A stretch of 64,000 bases of DNA from Methanomassiliicoccaceae archaeon UBA404 (GTDB lineage: Archaea; Thermoplasmatota; Thermoplasmata; Methanomassiliicoccales; Methanomethylophilaceae), in assembly GCA_002498605.1 (NCBI GenBank), contig DAHY01000005.1:1-64000 (forward strand), written 5' to 3'. A program made the translations under genes and the position numbers. This document shows, piece by piece, positions 46,426 to 53,172 of the stretch; position 1 is the first letter of the stretch, and the number at the start of each line of letters is the position of its first letter. Under the pieces are notes generated by a model. The model searched no databases. It was given only the letters and a program-made list of their open reading frames with translations, and had not been told where the DNA came from.

Positions 46426-47253
46426 CTACTCCAAAGGGGTTCCTTTGGCAACCAAATCCATGGAATCATCGTCCAGAGGATTCGGGAAATACAATTTATC
46501 CCGATTATCCGCTTTGTAAAGAATGTCGTCGGTAACAGTTGAAATTGCACCTGCGACCTCAGAATTCGAATAAAGTTCCGCCACGGTTTTTCCTTCGGCT
46601 TCCGCTTCTGCAAACAGAGAGTCGCGTCCGATATGCGAAACGATGGGGAGTCCGACGCCGTCGGCGAAGTTTTTAACATATTCGTATTCGCCTTCCATTC
46701 CCCTTCCGTTAAGAATCAATCCGCCCACACGGGGCCTCCCATCATCATAATTCTGTAATCCTTTCAGTATGTTGTTGGCGGCATACAGCGACATAAACTC
46801 TCCCGATGTAACGATGTATACGGCATCGGCATAATTTTTACGGAGCGGTACGGCAAATCCTCCGCAGACAACATCGCCGAGAACGTCATAGATTTTGATG
46901 TCGAAGTCTTCGTCGTTCAATCCGTTTTTTTCAAGAAAATCGAACATCGTCAATATTCCTCTGCCGGCACACCCCACTCCGGGTTCGGGACCTCCGGCTT
47001 CGATGCAACTGACGTCGTTGGATCCCACAGACAGAACTTCTTCAAGTTTTCTGTGTTCTTTGGGAACTTTCCGAAGATAATCAAGAACGGTATTTTGTGA
47101 CCTTCCGTTCAAAAGAAGACGAGTCGAATCATGCTTCGGATCGCAACCGATTTGCAATACCTTCATGCCTTTATCCGCAAGTGAATATGAGACATTGGCC
47201 GAGATTGTGGATTTCCCGATTCCGCCTTTTCCGTATACCGCTACCTGGAACAT
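46426..47253 (-). CDS. Nitrogenase-like iron protein (NifH/BchL family), ending at UAG
   Basis: 275 aa ATP-dependent reductase component. P-loop GKGGIGKST near residue 9, IGCDPKHDSTRLLL, cluster ligands Cys95 (GPEPGVGCAGRG) and Cys130 (YDVLGDVVCGGFAVP), matching Cys97 and Cys132 of NifH. It would pass electrons to the D/K-like pair. ATG 47253 lies 6 bp from operator h and has no ribosome-binding site, so the mRNA is probably leaderless. It stops at TAG, one of only two in the window, and the frame continues into the NifD-like gene. The sequence recalls group IV NifH proteins (F430, Mar and unnamed clusters) more than true nitrogenase. Confidence 0.9.
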   Translation of the reverse strand: MFQVAVYGKGGIGKSTISANVSYSLADKGMKVLQIGCDPKHDSTRLLLNGRSQNTVLDYLRKVPKEHRKLEEVLSVGSNDVSCIEAGGPEPGVGCAGRGILTMFDFLEKNGLNDEDFDIKIYDVLGDVVCGGFAVPLRKNYADAVYIVTSGEFMSLYAANNILKGLQNYDDGRPRVGGLILNGRGMEGEYEYVKNFADGVGLPIVSHIGRDSLFAEAEAEGKTVAELYSNSEVAGAISTVTDDILYKADNRDKLYFPNPLDDDSMDLVAKGTPLE

Positions 47254-47259
47254 ATAAAG

Positions 47260-47276
47260 TTGGATATATTATCCAA
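47260..47276. promoter_or_regulatory. Operator palindrome h, TTGGATATATTATCCAA
   Basis: Perfect TTGGAT/ATCCAA arms around 5 bp, only 6 bp from ATG 47253 of the NifH-like gene. AATTAATA on the minus strand just upstream may be the TATA box of a leaderless transcript. Confidence 0.82.
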
Positions 47277-47570
47277 CTATTAATTTGTTATTAACAGGTA
47301 TGACCGAATGCGATTTTATCGATGTTAAGGTTTATGATTATTTTTCCGAAGAGAACCATTACTGGGTATTGAATCGTCGAACAAATACTGCAGGCAACAA
47401 TGATTGATTAAACTTAGGATTTCTAAAAAAAACAAATTATTCACAGTGAATCATGCAGATAATTTAAAAATCGGACGATCTACGAACACGTAAAGTATTA
47501 TTAAAAATTCAAAGAAGAAAAGTGTTGTTCCCTCTCCGATCCGAAGAGGGAGGCATTTAAATGCGCAAGG
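47277..47570. other. Intergenic region between the nitrogenase-like operon and tRNA-Trp
   Basis: AT-rich. It holds upstream promoter sequence for the NifH-like gene and the 3' flank of tRNA-Trp. I see no gene or further operator in it. Confidence 0.4.
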
Positions 47571-47740
47571 TGGGAGCAGAGGGATTTGAACCCCCATCAG
47601 CGGGTTTCCACCACGGGGGGAGCGACCCCCCATGAAATTATTGAGTCATCGCTCCAGTTATTCATCATAACTCAGCCAACTCAATTCAATCACACTCGAT
47701 AACTGGAGCCCGCCAGTCTGCCAGGTTAGCCTATACTCCC
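47571..47740 (-). tRNA. tRNA-Trp (CCA) with a 97-nt intron
   Basis: On the minus strand the acceptor arms GGGAGTA and TGCTCCC pair with discriminator A at 47571. Exon 1 ends ...GCGGGCTCCAG (47740-47703) and exon 2 begins ACCCGC (47605-47571). The rebuilt anticodon loop CTCCAGA between GCGGG and CCCGC gives anticodon CCA, with the intron at the standard 37/38 position. The intron contains a box C/D-like element (separate entry) and a GC hairpin, GGGGGG-TCGC-TCCCCCC. Confidence 0.92.
47606..47702 (-). ncRNA. tRNA-Trp intron carrying a box C/D guide-like RNA
   Basis: The intron has TATGATGA (box C'-like) and GGCTGAG (CTGA, box D'-like). It also has the antisense stretch ATAACTGGAGC, exactly complementary to the exon-intron junction GCTCCAGTTAT. 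If the following ATGA is a degenerate box D, the fifth paired base upstream targets C34 of the anticodon, as reported for the tRNA-Trp intron of Haloferax and other euryarchaea. Guide role is inferred from complementarity. Confidence 0.7.
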
Positions 47741-47760
47741 TTGGGATGAATGTGATTTCA

Positions 47761-47868
47761 TCACTGTTTGCGCATCTTGGCTGCTCTCTTTCTCCTTCTC
47801 ATCTTCTTTTTGCGCCATTTCCAGCGTTGATTGCCGGCTTTTTTCCAGGCGCGCGAACTTCTCTTCAT
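47761..47868 (-). CDS. rpl41e: Ribosomal protein eL41
   Basis: Tiny 35-aa protein in the large ribosomal subunit. It reads MKRSSRAWKKAGNQRWKWRK then a KMRRRKRAAKMRKQ tail; the WRKKKMRRRKR core is the eL41 signature and nearly every residue is basic. GAGGAGAAT lies just upstream of ATG 47868. At 35 aa it is slightly longer at the N-terminus than most archaeal eL41 proteins. It lies between tRNA-Trp and tRNA-Arg and is easily missed because of its length. Confidence 0.85.
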   Translation of the reverse strand: MKRSSRAWKKAGNQRWKWRKKKMRRRKRAAKMRKQ

Positions 47869-47912
47869 TGATATTCTCCTCTTATTGAACGTAAGCCATT
47901 TAGGCTCTATGG

Positions 47913-48013
47913 CGGGCCCGTCGGGACTTTCGGTTTCTTTAGTATTGAAACTTTCGAACCCGAGGCGTCTGGCTTAGAAGGCCAGCGCTATATCCTGGCT
48001 AAGCCACAGGCCC
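47913..48013 (-). tRNA. tRNA-Arg (TCT) with an apparent T-loop intron
   Basis: On the minus strand the acceptor arms GGGCCTG and CGGGCCC pair, the anticodon stem is CTGGC/GCCAG with loop CTTCTAA, giving anticodon TCT. The T-stem arms TCGGG and CCCGA are 33 nt apart rather than 7. Removing about 26 nt (about 47926-47951) leaves a normal 75-nt tRNA with T-loop TTCGAAA. The insertion contains complementary GTTTC and GAAAC, suitable for the helix of a splicing motif. The exact splice sites are uncertain by a few bases. Confidence 0.8.
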
Positions 48014-48046
48014 GCAGGGTTAAAACGTCTTTACTCATTTAAAGGT

Positions 48047-48661
48047 TTACATACCGAATATAATTCCTTCCGTTTGGGAGGCGTACTTCAGGTACACATC
48101 ATAGAGTGAACCGTACCCCATGTAGATACTCACTCCTTCGGCTACACAAATAATACCCAGCAGAAACAGCAAAGGCCACCAGTTCAGTATTTTACCGAAA
48201 ACCTTTATGATTTCTTCGCCAAAATTCGTGATCATGTAAACTATGGAACCGGCAACCACCGACAGTATTATTCTCGGCCACCCTTCGGACAGGAACGTTA
48301 TGTCGAATCCGAACAGTTCGGCACCGACCAGCGTTCCCAACAGGATATATGCGATAACCATGATAAACAGGGCCAACAACGCGGCGAAATGAACTTCCCG
48401 GAAGGGTCTGATCAATAAAGCGAATCCGCCTATCGCAACTATTATCGTAGTTGCAAGATTCAATCCGTTCCATCCTACGGCCGCGACGTAAATCATTGCC
48501 GCACCGGCCAAGAGTCCCAGAAACATGAGGAATTTGTATTTTGTCGAATCCTTATCTTTCAGATAAGAATATACCACCAATATTGCAACGATTCCGCCTA
48601 TTACCAGGACCAATTCCGTGGTATGGTCTATCAACCATTCCAGAATTGCATCTGTATCCAT
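48047..48661 (-). CDS. Polytopic membrane protein, unknown function
   Basis: 204 aa with about seven hydrophobic segments, starting with TTELVLVIGGIVAILVVYSY and including LLFLLGIICVAEGVSIYMG. I do not recognise the family. The N-terminus (MDTDAILEWLIDH) has no signal-peptide character. ATG 48661 is at the very edge of an AT-rich upstream region containing a single ATCCAA half-site (48673-48678) like half of the TTGGAT operators, too weak to count as a copy. It ends 33 bp before tRNA-Arg. Confidence 0.6.
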   Translation of the reverse strand: MDTDAILEWLIDHTTELVLVIGGIVAILVVYSYLKDKDSTKYKFLMFLGLLAGAAMIYVAAVGWNGLNLATTIIVAIGGFALLIRPFREVHFAALLALFIMVIAYILLGTLVGAELFGFDITFLSEGWPRIILSVVAGSIVYMITNFGEEIIKVFGKILNWWPLLFLLGIICVAEGVSIYMGYGSLYDVYLKYASQTEGIIFGM

Positions 48662-49097
48662 GCTGATATATTATCCAATTTGATTATAAGCTTTGAGAAT
48701 GAAATAAATTCGTTGGCATAAATTTTGTTGCCGATGGAACCGGAAAATCATTTTTTATTATGAATTCGGTTATAATACCAAAAAAAGTATTGTTGTTTAA
48801 AATCGGATTTGAAATCTGCGCCGATTAACGTCTCATACCCTGTGTTCCGATAATAACTTGAAAATCTACTGCATTTTACAGTAAATTTTCAAGATATCTT
48901 AGATTATACAGAGCATCCGATTCAAATCGGGAAATTGAAAAACATGATTCCGCGGTATAATGTCAATGTCCCCCGCGAAGAAATTGTCCCGATTCTCATA
49001 ATTCCATACGTCGGTCATCGATGCTGTTGTATGTTTTTAACGCATGACTGAGTGATTTCCTGATTGGATCGGAGATAAACATCCGATTTGTGGATTA
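48662..49097. other. Intergenic region with a long palindrome
   Basis: No gene seen. AT-rich sequence upstream of the membrane-protein gene and downstream of the AAA-DUF4143 gene. The main structure is the palindrome at 48857-48893, listed separately. Confidence 0.5.
48857..48893. repeat. 37-bp imperfect palindrome, copy 1, downstream of the DUF4143 gene
   Basis: Arms CTTGAAAATCTACTG and CAGTAAATTTTCAAG around CATTTTA. The central 35 bp differ from the copy at 50361 by only four bases. It lies 204 bp beyond the stop of the AAA-DUF4143 gene; copy 2 lies just before its start, so the gene is bracketed by the pair. Confidence 0.75.
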
Positions 49098-50345
49098 TTA
49101 CAGATCCAGACTGTTTTCATCGAGAAGAAACTGTTTGATTCCGATGGTAATTATACCGTTCCCGTCCGTCCACGGACGGATGTCATCTCCGGTAATGATA
49201 ATCTTCCTGAAGGAATCCCCAATTTTTTCAAAGGGTCTTGTCTCCTGTTCACGCTTTTTTTCATCCGGGATTCCGTACGCAGATTGGATGTAGTATCTGG
49301 AATCTCCTTTGTTTACTACGAAATCAATTTCCATCTGCCTGTATTCGGATATGCCCTCCTTGGACACCCTTGATTCGATTACTCCCACGTCAACGGAATA
49401 TCCGCGGGACCTGAGTTCGTTGTAGATTATGTTCTCCATTATATGGGTGGGTTCCTGCTGCCTGAAATTGAGTCTCGCATTCCTGAGACCTATGTCGGCG
49501 ATGTAATATTTATACGGGGTGTCAAGATATTTTCGCCCCTTTACATCATATCGTTCTGCTTTCTCAAAAAGGAACGATTCTTCGAGAAGCTCCAAATATC
49601 TATGGACGGTATTGTTGGATACGGAACGGCCTGACGTACGCAGTGCATTTGATATTCTTGTGGGATTGGTAAGCGAACCCGTGGACGAGCATAAGGTGTC
49701 GACTATCTGTCCGAGTCCTTCTGCCGACTGTATTCTGTTTCTTTCTGAAATATCCTTCAGATACACCTCATCAATAAGATTTCCGAGATATGAGAATCTC
49801 TGCTCATCGTCTATCCTCGTCAGCAGTTCGGGCATACCGCCGAATGTCATATACTGCTTCCACGCATAGTCGACATCGGAAAATACAGACGAAAACTCGG
49901 AAAATGAGAGTGGGTAGATACGGACTTCATCGCCTCTGCCCCTGAATTCAGTCAAAACGTCCTTAGACAGGAACTTAGAGTTGCTGCCCGTTACATAAGT
50001 ATCTACATTGGGCATATGCCTGAGACCGTTTATCACATCGGCAAAATCCCGTACATATTGGATTTCGTCAAGAATGACATAATATTTTTCGGAACGGTTC
50101 TCTGTGGCTTTGACGATGGTTGAATATAACGCATCCGGGTCACGTAGATTTTTGTTCTTTATGTCGTCCAAGGCTATCGCCACAATGTTATCTGCGGGAA
50201 CTCCCTCAGAAAGAAGATGATCTCTGAAAAGTTTGAACAGAAGATAGGATTTACCGCATCGCCTTATGCCTGTGATGACTTTGACGGAACCGTTCCATTT
50301 CCTTCCGATAAGCCTTCTGAGATACCTGTTCCTTTCGATTTCCAT
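49098..50345 (-). CDS. AAA-family ATPase with DUF4143 domain
   Basis: 415 aa. The N-terminal AAA_14 domain has P-loop GIRRCGKSY, Walker B region YYVILDEIQYVRDF and sensor VTGSNSKFL. The C-terminal DUF4143 half includes YYIADIGLRNARL, ENIIYNELRSRGYSVDVGV and EIDFVVN. This last, with a conserved E and D, resembles a degenerate PD-(D/E)xK-like nuclease core. Such genes are highly copied, mobile-like accessory genes in gut archaea and bacteria, without a settled function. It is monocistronic and bracketed by two near-identical palindromes (48857 and 50361). Confidence 0.88.
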   Translation of the reverse strand: MEIERNRYLRRLIGRKWNGSVKVITGIRRCGKSYLLFKLFRDHLLSEGVPADNIVAIALDDIKNKNLRDPDALYSTIVKATENRSEKYYVILDEIQYVRDFADVINGLRHMPNVDTYVTGSNSKFLSKDVLTEFRGRGDEVRIYPLSFSEFSSVFSDVDYAWKQYMTFGGMPELLTRIDDEQRFSYLGNLIDEVYLKDISERNRIQSAEGLGQIVDTLCSSTGSLTNPTRISNALRTSGRSVSNNTVHRYLELLEESFLFEKAERYDVKGRKYLDTPYKYYIADIGLRNARLNFRQQEPTHIMENIIYNELRSRGYSVDVGVIESRVSKEGISEYRQMEIDFVVNKGDSRYYIQSAYGIPDEKKREQETRPFEKIGDSFRKIIITGDDIRPWTDGNGIITIGIKQFLLDENSLDL

Positions 50346-50360
50346 ATTATCGCATCCGTA

Positions 50361-50399
50361 AATTGAAAATTTACTGCAATTTACAGTGGATTTTCAATT
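50361..50399. repeat. 39-bp imperfect palindrome, copy 2, upstream of the DUF4143 gene
   Basis: Arms AATTGAAAATTTACTG and CAGTGGATTTTCAATT. It ends 15 bp before ATG 50345 of the AAA-DUF4143 gene and so probably overlaps its promoter. Copy 1 is beyond the other end of the gene. Confidence 0.75.
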
Positions 50400-50691
50400 G
50401 ATAATTATTTATCGTGATTAAAATGTTTCGTTGAGCCGACCGCAACTGACTGTAATCGTAGAATTTTTCCTGTCACGTTGTGTATGGTTGAACATACGAC
50501 ATACCCGAAAACTTCTCCGTCCCGCCGTTAACCGTCCGCAAAAAAACTCTCTTTTAAACAGCATCCTGCATAAACTCATAACAATATCCCATAGCCGGAC
50601 AGTGACGTTACGGCGCGGATCATCGCGCCCTCTGAACGAATGTTCGGGCATGTGTAAGTATTTATATCTCGGATTCCGATAACCGACTGAT
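50400..50691. other. Intergenic region, no gene seen
   Basis: Lies between the DUF4143 promoter and the small membrane-protein gene. A TATA-like GTATTTATATC near 50658 suits the plus-strand gene at 50692. Nothing else recognisable. Confidence 0.4.
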
Positions 50692-51009
50692 ATGGATATT
50701 CAGAATGCCGATTTCGTGATGTTTGCCGTATTCCTGGTTACTTCGGCAGTGCTTGCTTTGATAGGAACACAGTTTCTGAAGGGCAAATGGCTTGAATATA
50801 TCACTCTCATCGATGCGAAGAAATACGACCGTGAATCCTTATCCGGAATTTCTGCGGCAATGATGTTTGCCTGTGCCCTGGCATTTTCGCTCTGTGCCGT
50901 GGGTTTTTTCTTTAATCTGGCCGGAATTTTCATTGTTTTATGCATAACAGTCTGTATTGTCACCATGATTGCGGGGTATTATCGTATTTTTAATCTGAAA
51001 AAAATATGA
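50692..51009 (+). CDS. Small membrane protein, DUF3784-like
   Basis: 105 aa with three hydrophobic segments (FVMFAVFLVTSAVLALIGTQ, MMFACALAFSLCAVGFFFNL, IFIVLCITVCIVTMIAGYY). Between the first two lies a short charged loop with KKYDRESLSGIS, which recalls the KYD...L motif of DUF3784 proteins. That assignment is tentative. ATG 50692 is about 30 bp after a TATA-like box, so the transcript may be leaderless. No functional link to its neighbours. Confidence 0.5.
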   Translation: MDIQNADFVMFAVFLVTSAVLALIGTQFLKGKWLEYITLIDAKKYDRESLSGISAAMMFACALAFSLCAVGFFFNLAGIFIVLCITVCIVTMIAGYYRIFNLKKI

Positions 51010-51149
51010 CCGTACCATGTTAGATTCTCAACGGAATCTGTATCGCTTTTCTGAAAATCTTGGGTGATTTTACCGATACGCGGGTAATGCTGTTTCTAAT
51101 ATTTCGATAAAGACCTGCCCCAATCAAAAAAATACTCAAAAGGGAGGAA

Positions 51150-51225
51150 TGGTGGACAGGGCGAGATTCGAACTCGCGACCTCTACAATGCCAATGTAGC
51201 GATCTTCCAACTGATCTACCTGCCC
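51150..51225 (-). tRNA. tRNA-Ala (GGC), CCA encoded
   Basis: Acceptor arms GGGCAGG and CCTGTCC pair with a G3:U70 wobble, the classical alanine identity element. The anticodon loop TTGGCAT between CTACA and TGTAG gives anticodon GGC. The tRNA body is 51153-51225, with encoded CCA at 51150-51152. Confidence 0.93.
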
Positions 51226-51289
51226 GGTGATTTCAGAGGATATGATATTTCTATTAAAGGTTTACTAAGAAGCCGTCGTTGCAAAGAGG

Positions 51290-52699
51290 TCAGAAGTTCT
51301 CTTTGAGAGTGGATTGATACCTGTGAACCTCGCCCGGAATCATAGTCGGATATTTTCCGGACACGCAGGCAAGACACAAATCGCCTTCCGGCAGATCGAT
51401 GGCCTCTATCAGACCTTCGACGCTTATGTATGCCAGACTGTCGGCGTTTATGATTTGTCTGATTTGTTCAACGGTATGATCTGCACCTATAATCTGTTCC
51501 CGGGTTTTCATGTCGACTCCGTAATAACAGGGTGCGACTATGGGCGGGCATCCCACCCTTACATGGACTTCTAACGCGCCGGCGCTTCTCAGCATACTGA
51601 TGAGTTTCTTCAGCGTGGTGCCTCTGACAATGCTGTCGTCTACGATTAAAATCCGTTTACCGTTGACCGTGCTTTTTATCGGATTCATTTTTGTCGATAC
51701 GGCCACTTCCCTTTGTCTTTGATCCGGAAGTATGAACGTCCGTTCCGCAAAACGGTTTTTCATGAACCCTTCTTCGTAGGGTATTTTTGACTCGACGGAA
51801 AATCCTATGGCGTGGGCCCTCCCGGAGTCCGGTATGGGCATTATCAAATCGACGTCCGCGGGACTTTCTTTCGCCAGTATTTCCCCGATTCTTCTTCTTA
51901 CGTGATATACCTCTTTTCCGTCCAGAACGGAATCGGGCCTTGCAAAATAAACCCATTCGAACATGCAATGGGCTTTGGGAGCGTTGATGTTGTAAGGATA
52001 ACTTTTCACTTCGTTGGGAGTTATTTCAACGATTTCTCCGGGCATGACATCCCGTATAAGTTCCCCGTTCAGAGCGTCCAACGCGGCGGATTCGGATACC
52101 AGCATGTACCCGTCCCTTATTTTTCCGATACAGAGAGGTTTCATGCCTCTCGGATCCCGGATTCCGAACAGACGGTCGCCCATCAGTATTACGATGGAGA
52201 ATGCTCCGTCCAGTTCGGCACAGGTTGCCTTGATGGCTTTTACCGGATCTTCGTACTGAGCGGAATGTTTGCTCAGAATCTTGGTTACGAGTTCGCTGTC
52301 GGAATTTGTAAAGAAAGACGAACCGGTGAAAAGATATTTTTCCATAAGTTGATCGAAATTGGTTATGTCGCCGTTATGAGCTATCGCCAACGGGCCGTAT
52401 CTTGTGGTGGACATCAACGGTTCCGCATACGAACGGCTTACCCTTCCGGCGTTCGGATATCTTACATGTCCGATTCCCACGGTTCCGTGCAATTTGCCAA
52501 GCATGTGTTTGGGCAAAGCCGTCTGTACAAGACCGCTGTCTTTTACAGTGTCAATAGCCCCTTCAGAATTGTAAACTGATATTCCGGCACTTTCCTGACC
52601 TCTGTGCTGGATAATCATAAGGGATTTTTGAATGGCGGGCACGACATTGTTCTCGGCACTCATACCTACGATGCCGCAACTGTGTTTCGGCCCGACCAT
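51290..52699 (-). CDS. purF: Amidophosphoribosyltransferase
   Basis: Commits PRPP to purine synthesis by glutamine-dependent formation of phosphoribosylamine. The class II amidotransferase domain has its nucleophile Cys in HSCGIVGMS after a short propeptide, then IQHRGQESAGISVYN and GHVRYPNAG. The phosphoribosyltransferase half has the PRPP loop RILIVDDSIVRGTTLKKL. ATG 52699 is preferred (the frame to 52729 runs through the eL37 stop). About 469 aa, normal length. Encoded 8 bp after eL37 on the same strand, so probably cotranscribed with the Sm-like and eL37 genes. TGA stop. Confidence 0.96.
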   Translation of the reverse strand: MVGPKHSCGIVGMSAENNVVPAIQKSLMIIQHRGQESAGISVYNSEGAIDTVKDSGLVQTALPKHMLGKLHGTVGIGHVRYPNAGRVSRSYAEPLMSTTRYGPLAIAHNGDITNFDQLMEKYLFTGSSFFTNSDSELVTKILSKHSAQYEDPVKAIKATCAELDGAFSIVILMGDRLFGIRDPRGMKPLCIGKIRDGYMLVSESAALDALNGELIRDVMPGEIVEITPNEVKSYPYNINAPKAHCMFEWVYFARPDSVLDGKEVYHVRRRIGEILAKESPADVDLIMPIPDSGRAHAIGFSVESKIPYEEGFMKNRFAERTFILPDQRQREVAVSTKMNPIKSTVNGKRILIVDDSIVRGTTLKKLISMLRSAGALEVHVRVGCPPIVAPCYYGVDMKTREQIIGADHTVEQIRQIINADSLAYISVEGLIEAIDLPEGDLCLACVSGKYPTMIPGEVHRYQSTLKENF

Positions 52700-52707
52700 A
52701 TTCTCAC

Positions 52708-52878
52708 TTATTCGCGGGCTTTGGCCCAATTATATTCTCTGAATTTGGCGGTTTTACCGTAACCACAGGAAGCGCATACGCCCTTCCTTATGTGATATGC
52801 ACTTCTACCGCATCTGCGGCAAGGGATGTGCACTTTCTTGGTGTTGTGTCTGCCCTGTGCCGATGTTCCTGCTCCCAT
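52708..52878 (-). CDS. rpl37e: Ribosomal protein eL37
   Basis: 56-aa zinc-ribbon protein of the large ribosomal subunit. It starts MGAGTSAQGRHNTKKVHIPC and carries two CxxC knuckles, CRRCG and CASCG, as expected for zinc binding. AGGAGTG lies 5 nt upstream of ATG 52878. It lies between the Sm-like gene and purF, an order I recall from other euryarchaea. Stop TAA at 52708. Confidence 0.95.
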   Translation of the reverse strand: MGAGTSAQGRHNTKKVHIPCRRCGRSAYHIRKGVCASCGYGKTAKFREYNWAKARE

Positions 52879-52889
52879 TGTATCACTCC

Positions 52890-53105
52890 TTATGGCGAAA
52901 TATAGATTATATTGTCCCCGCGCACCACTGCCATTCTGTGCTTGGCGACAAGCTGACCTTCCAGGAGTTCATCGGCATTCTTGAGAACTACGTTCATAAA
53001 CTGATCGTGTCCGTCAAGAGTTCCTCTGAACTCTCTCTTGCCTCTCAGGACTACGATAATATTCTTGTTTACCGAGTTTTCCAGAACAGACAACGGTTTC
53101 TTCAT
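52890..53105 (-). CDS. Sm-like (LSm) RNA-binding protein
   Basis: 71 aa forming a single Sm fold; assembles into a ring that binds U-rich RNA. Sm1 motif is NIIVVLRGKREFRGTLDGHDQFMNVVL and Sm2 motif is VVRGDNIIYISP. ATG 53105 (GGTGA upstream) gives MKKPLSVLENSVNKN, the usual N-terminal helix; the frame to 53126 adds seven residues not expected in the family. It is followed at 12 bp by eL37, the common archaeal pairing. Confidence 0.95.
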   Translation of the reverse strand: MKKPLSVLENSVNKNIIVVLRGKREFRGTLDGHDQFMNVVLKNADELLEGQLVAKHRMAVVRGDNIIYISP

Positions 53106-53172
53106 TAAGGTCACCGATTCTCTCATGAGAGGTTTACTATTTTAAGGTTTGTCATAAGACACGCGTACGCGT

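Noticed and set aside
43907..47253. Assignment of the nitrogenase-like genes as cfbC/cfbD for coenzyme F430
   Set aside because: Two D/K-like subunits are present where F430 synthesis uses one, and the N-terminal cysteine patterns differ from the CfbD pattern I recall. Not excluded, but not supported enough to name.
48661..48678. Possible ninth TTGGAT-type operator before the membrane-protein gene at 48047
   Set aside because: One half (ATCCAA) matches but the other half matches at only 3 of 6 positions.
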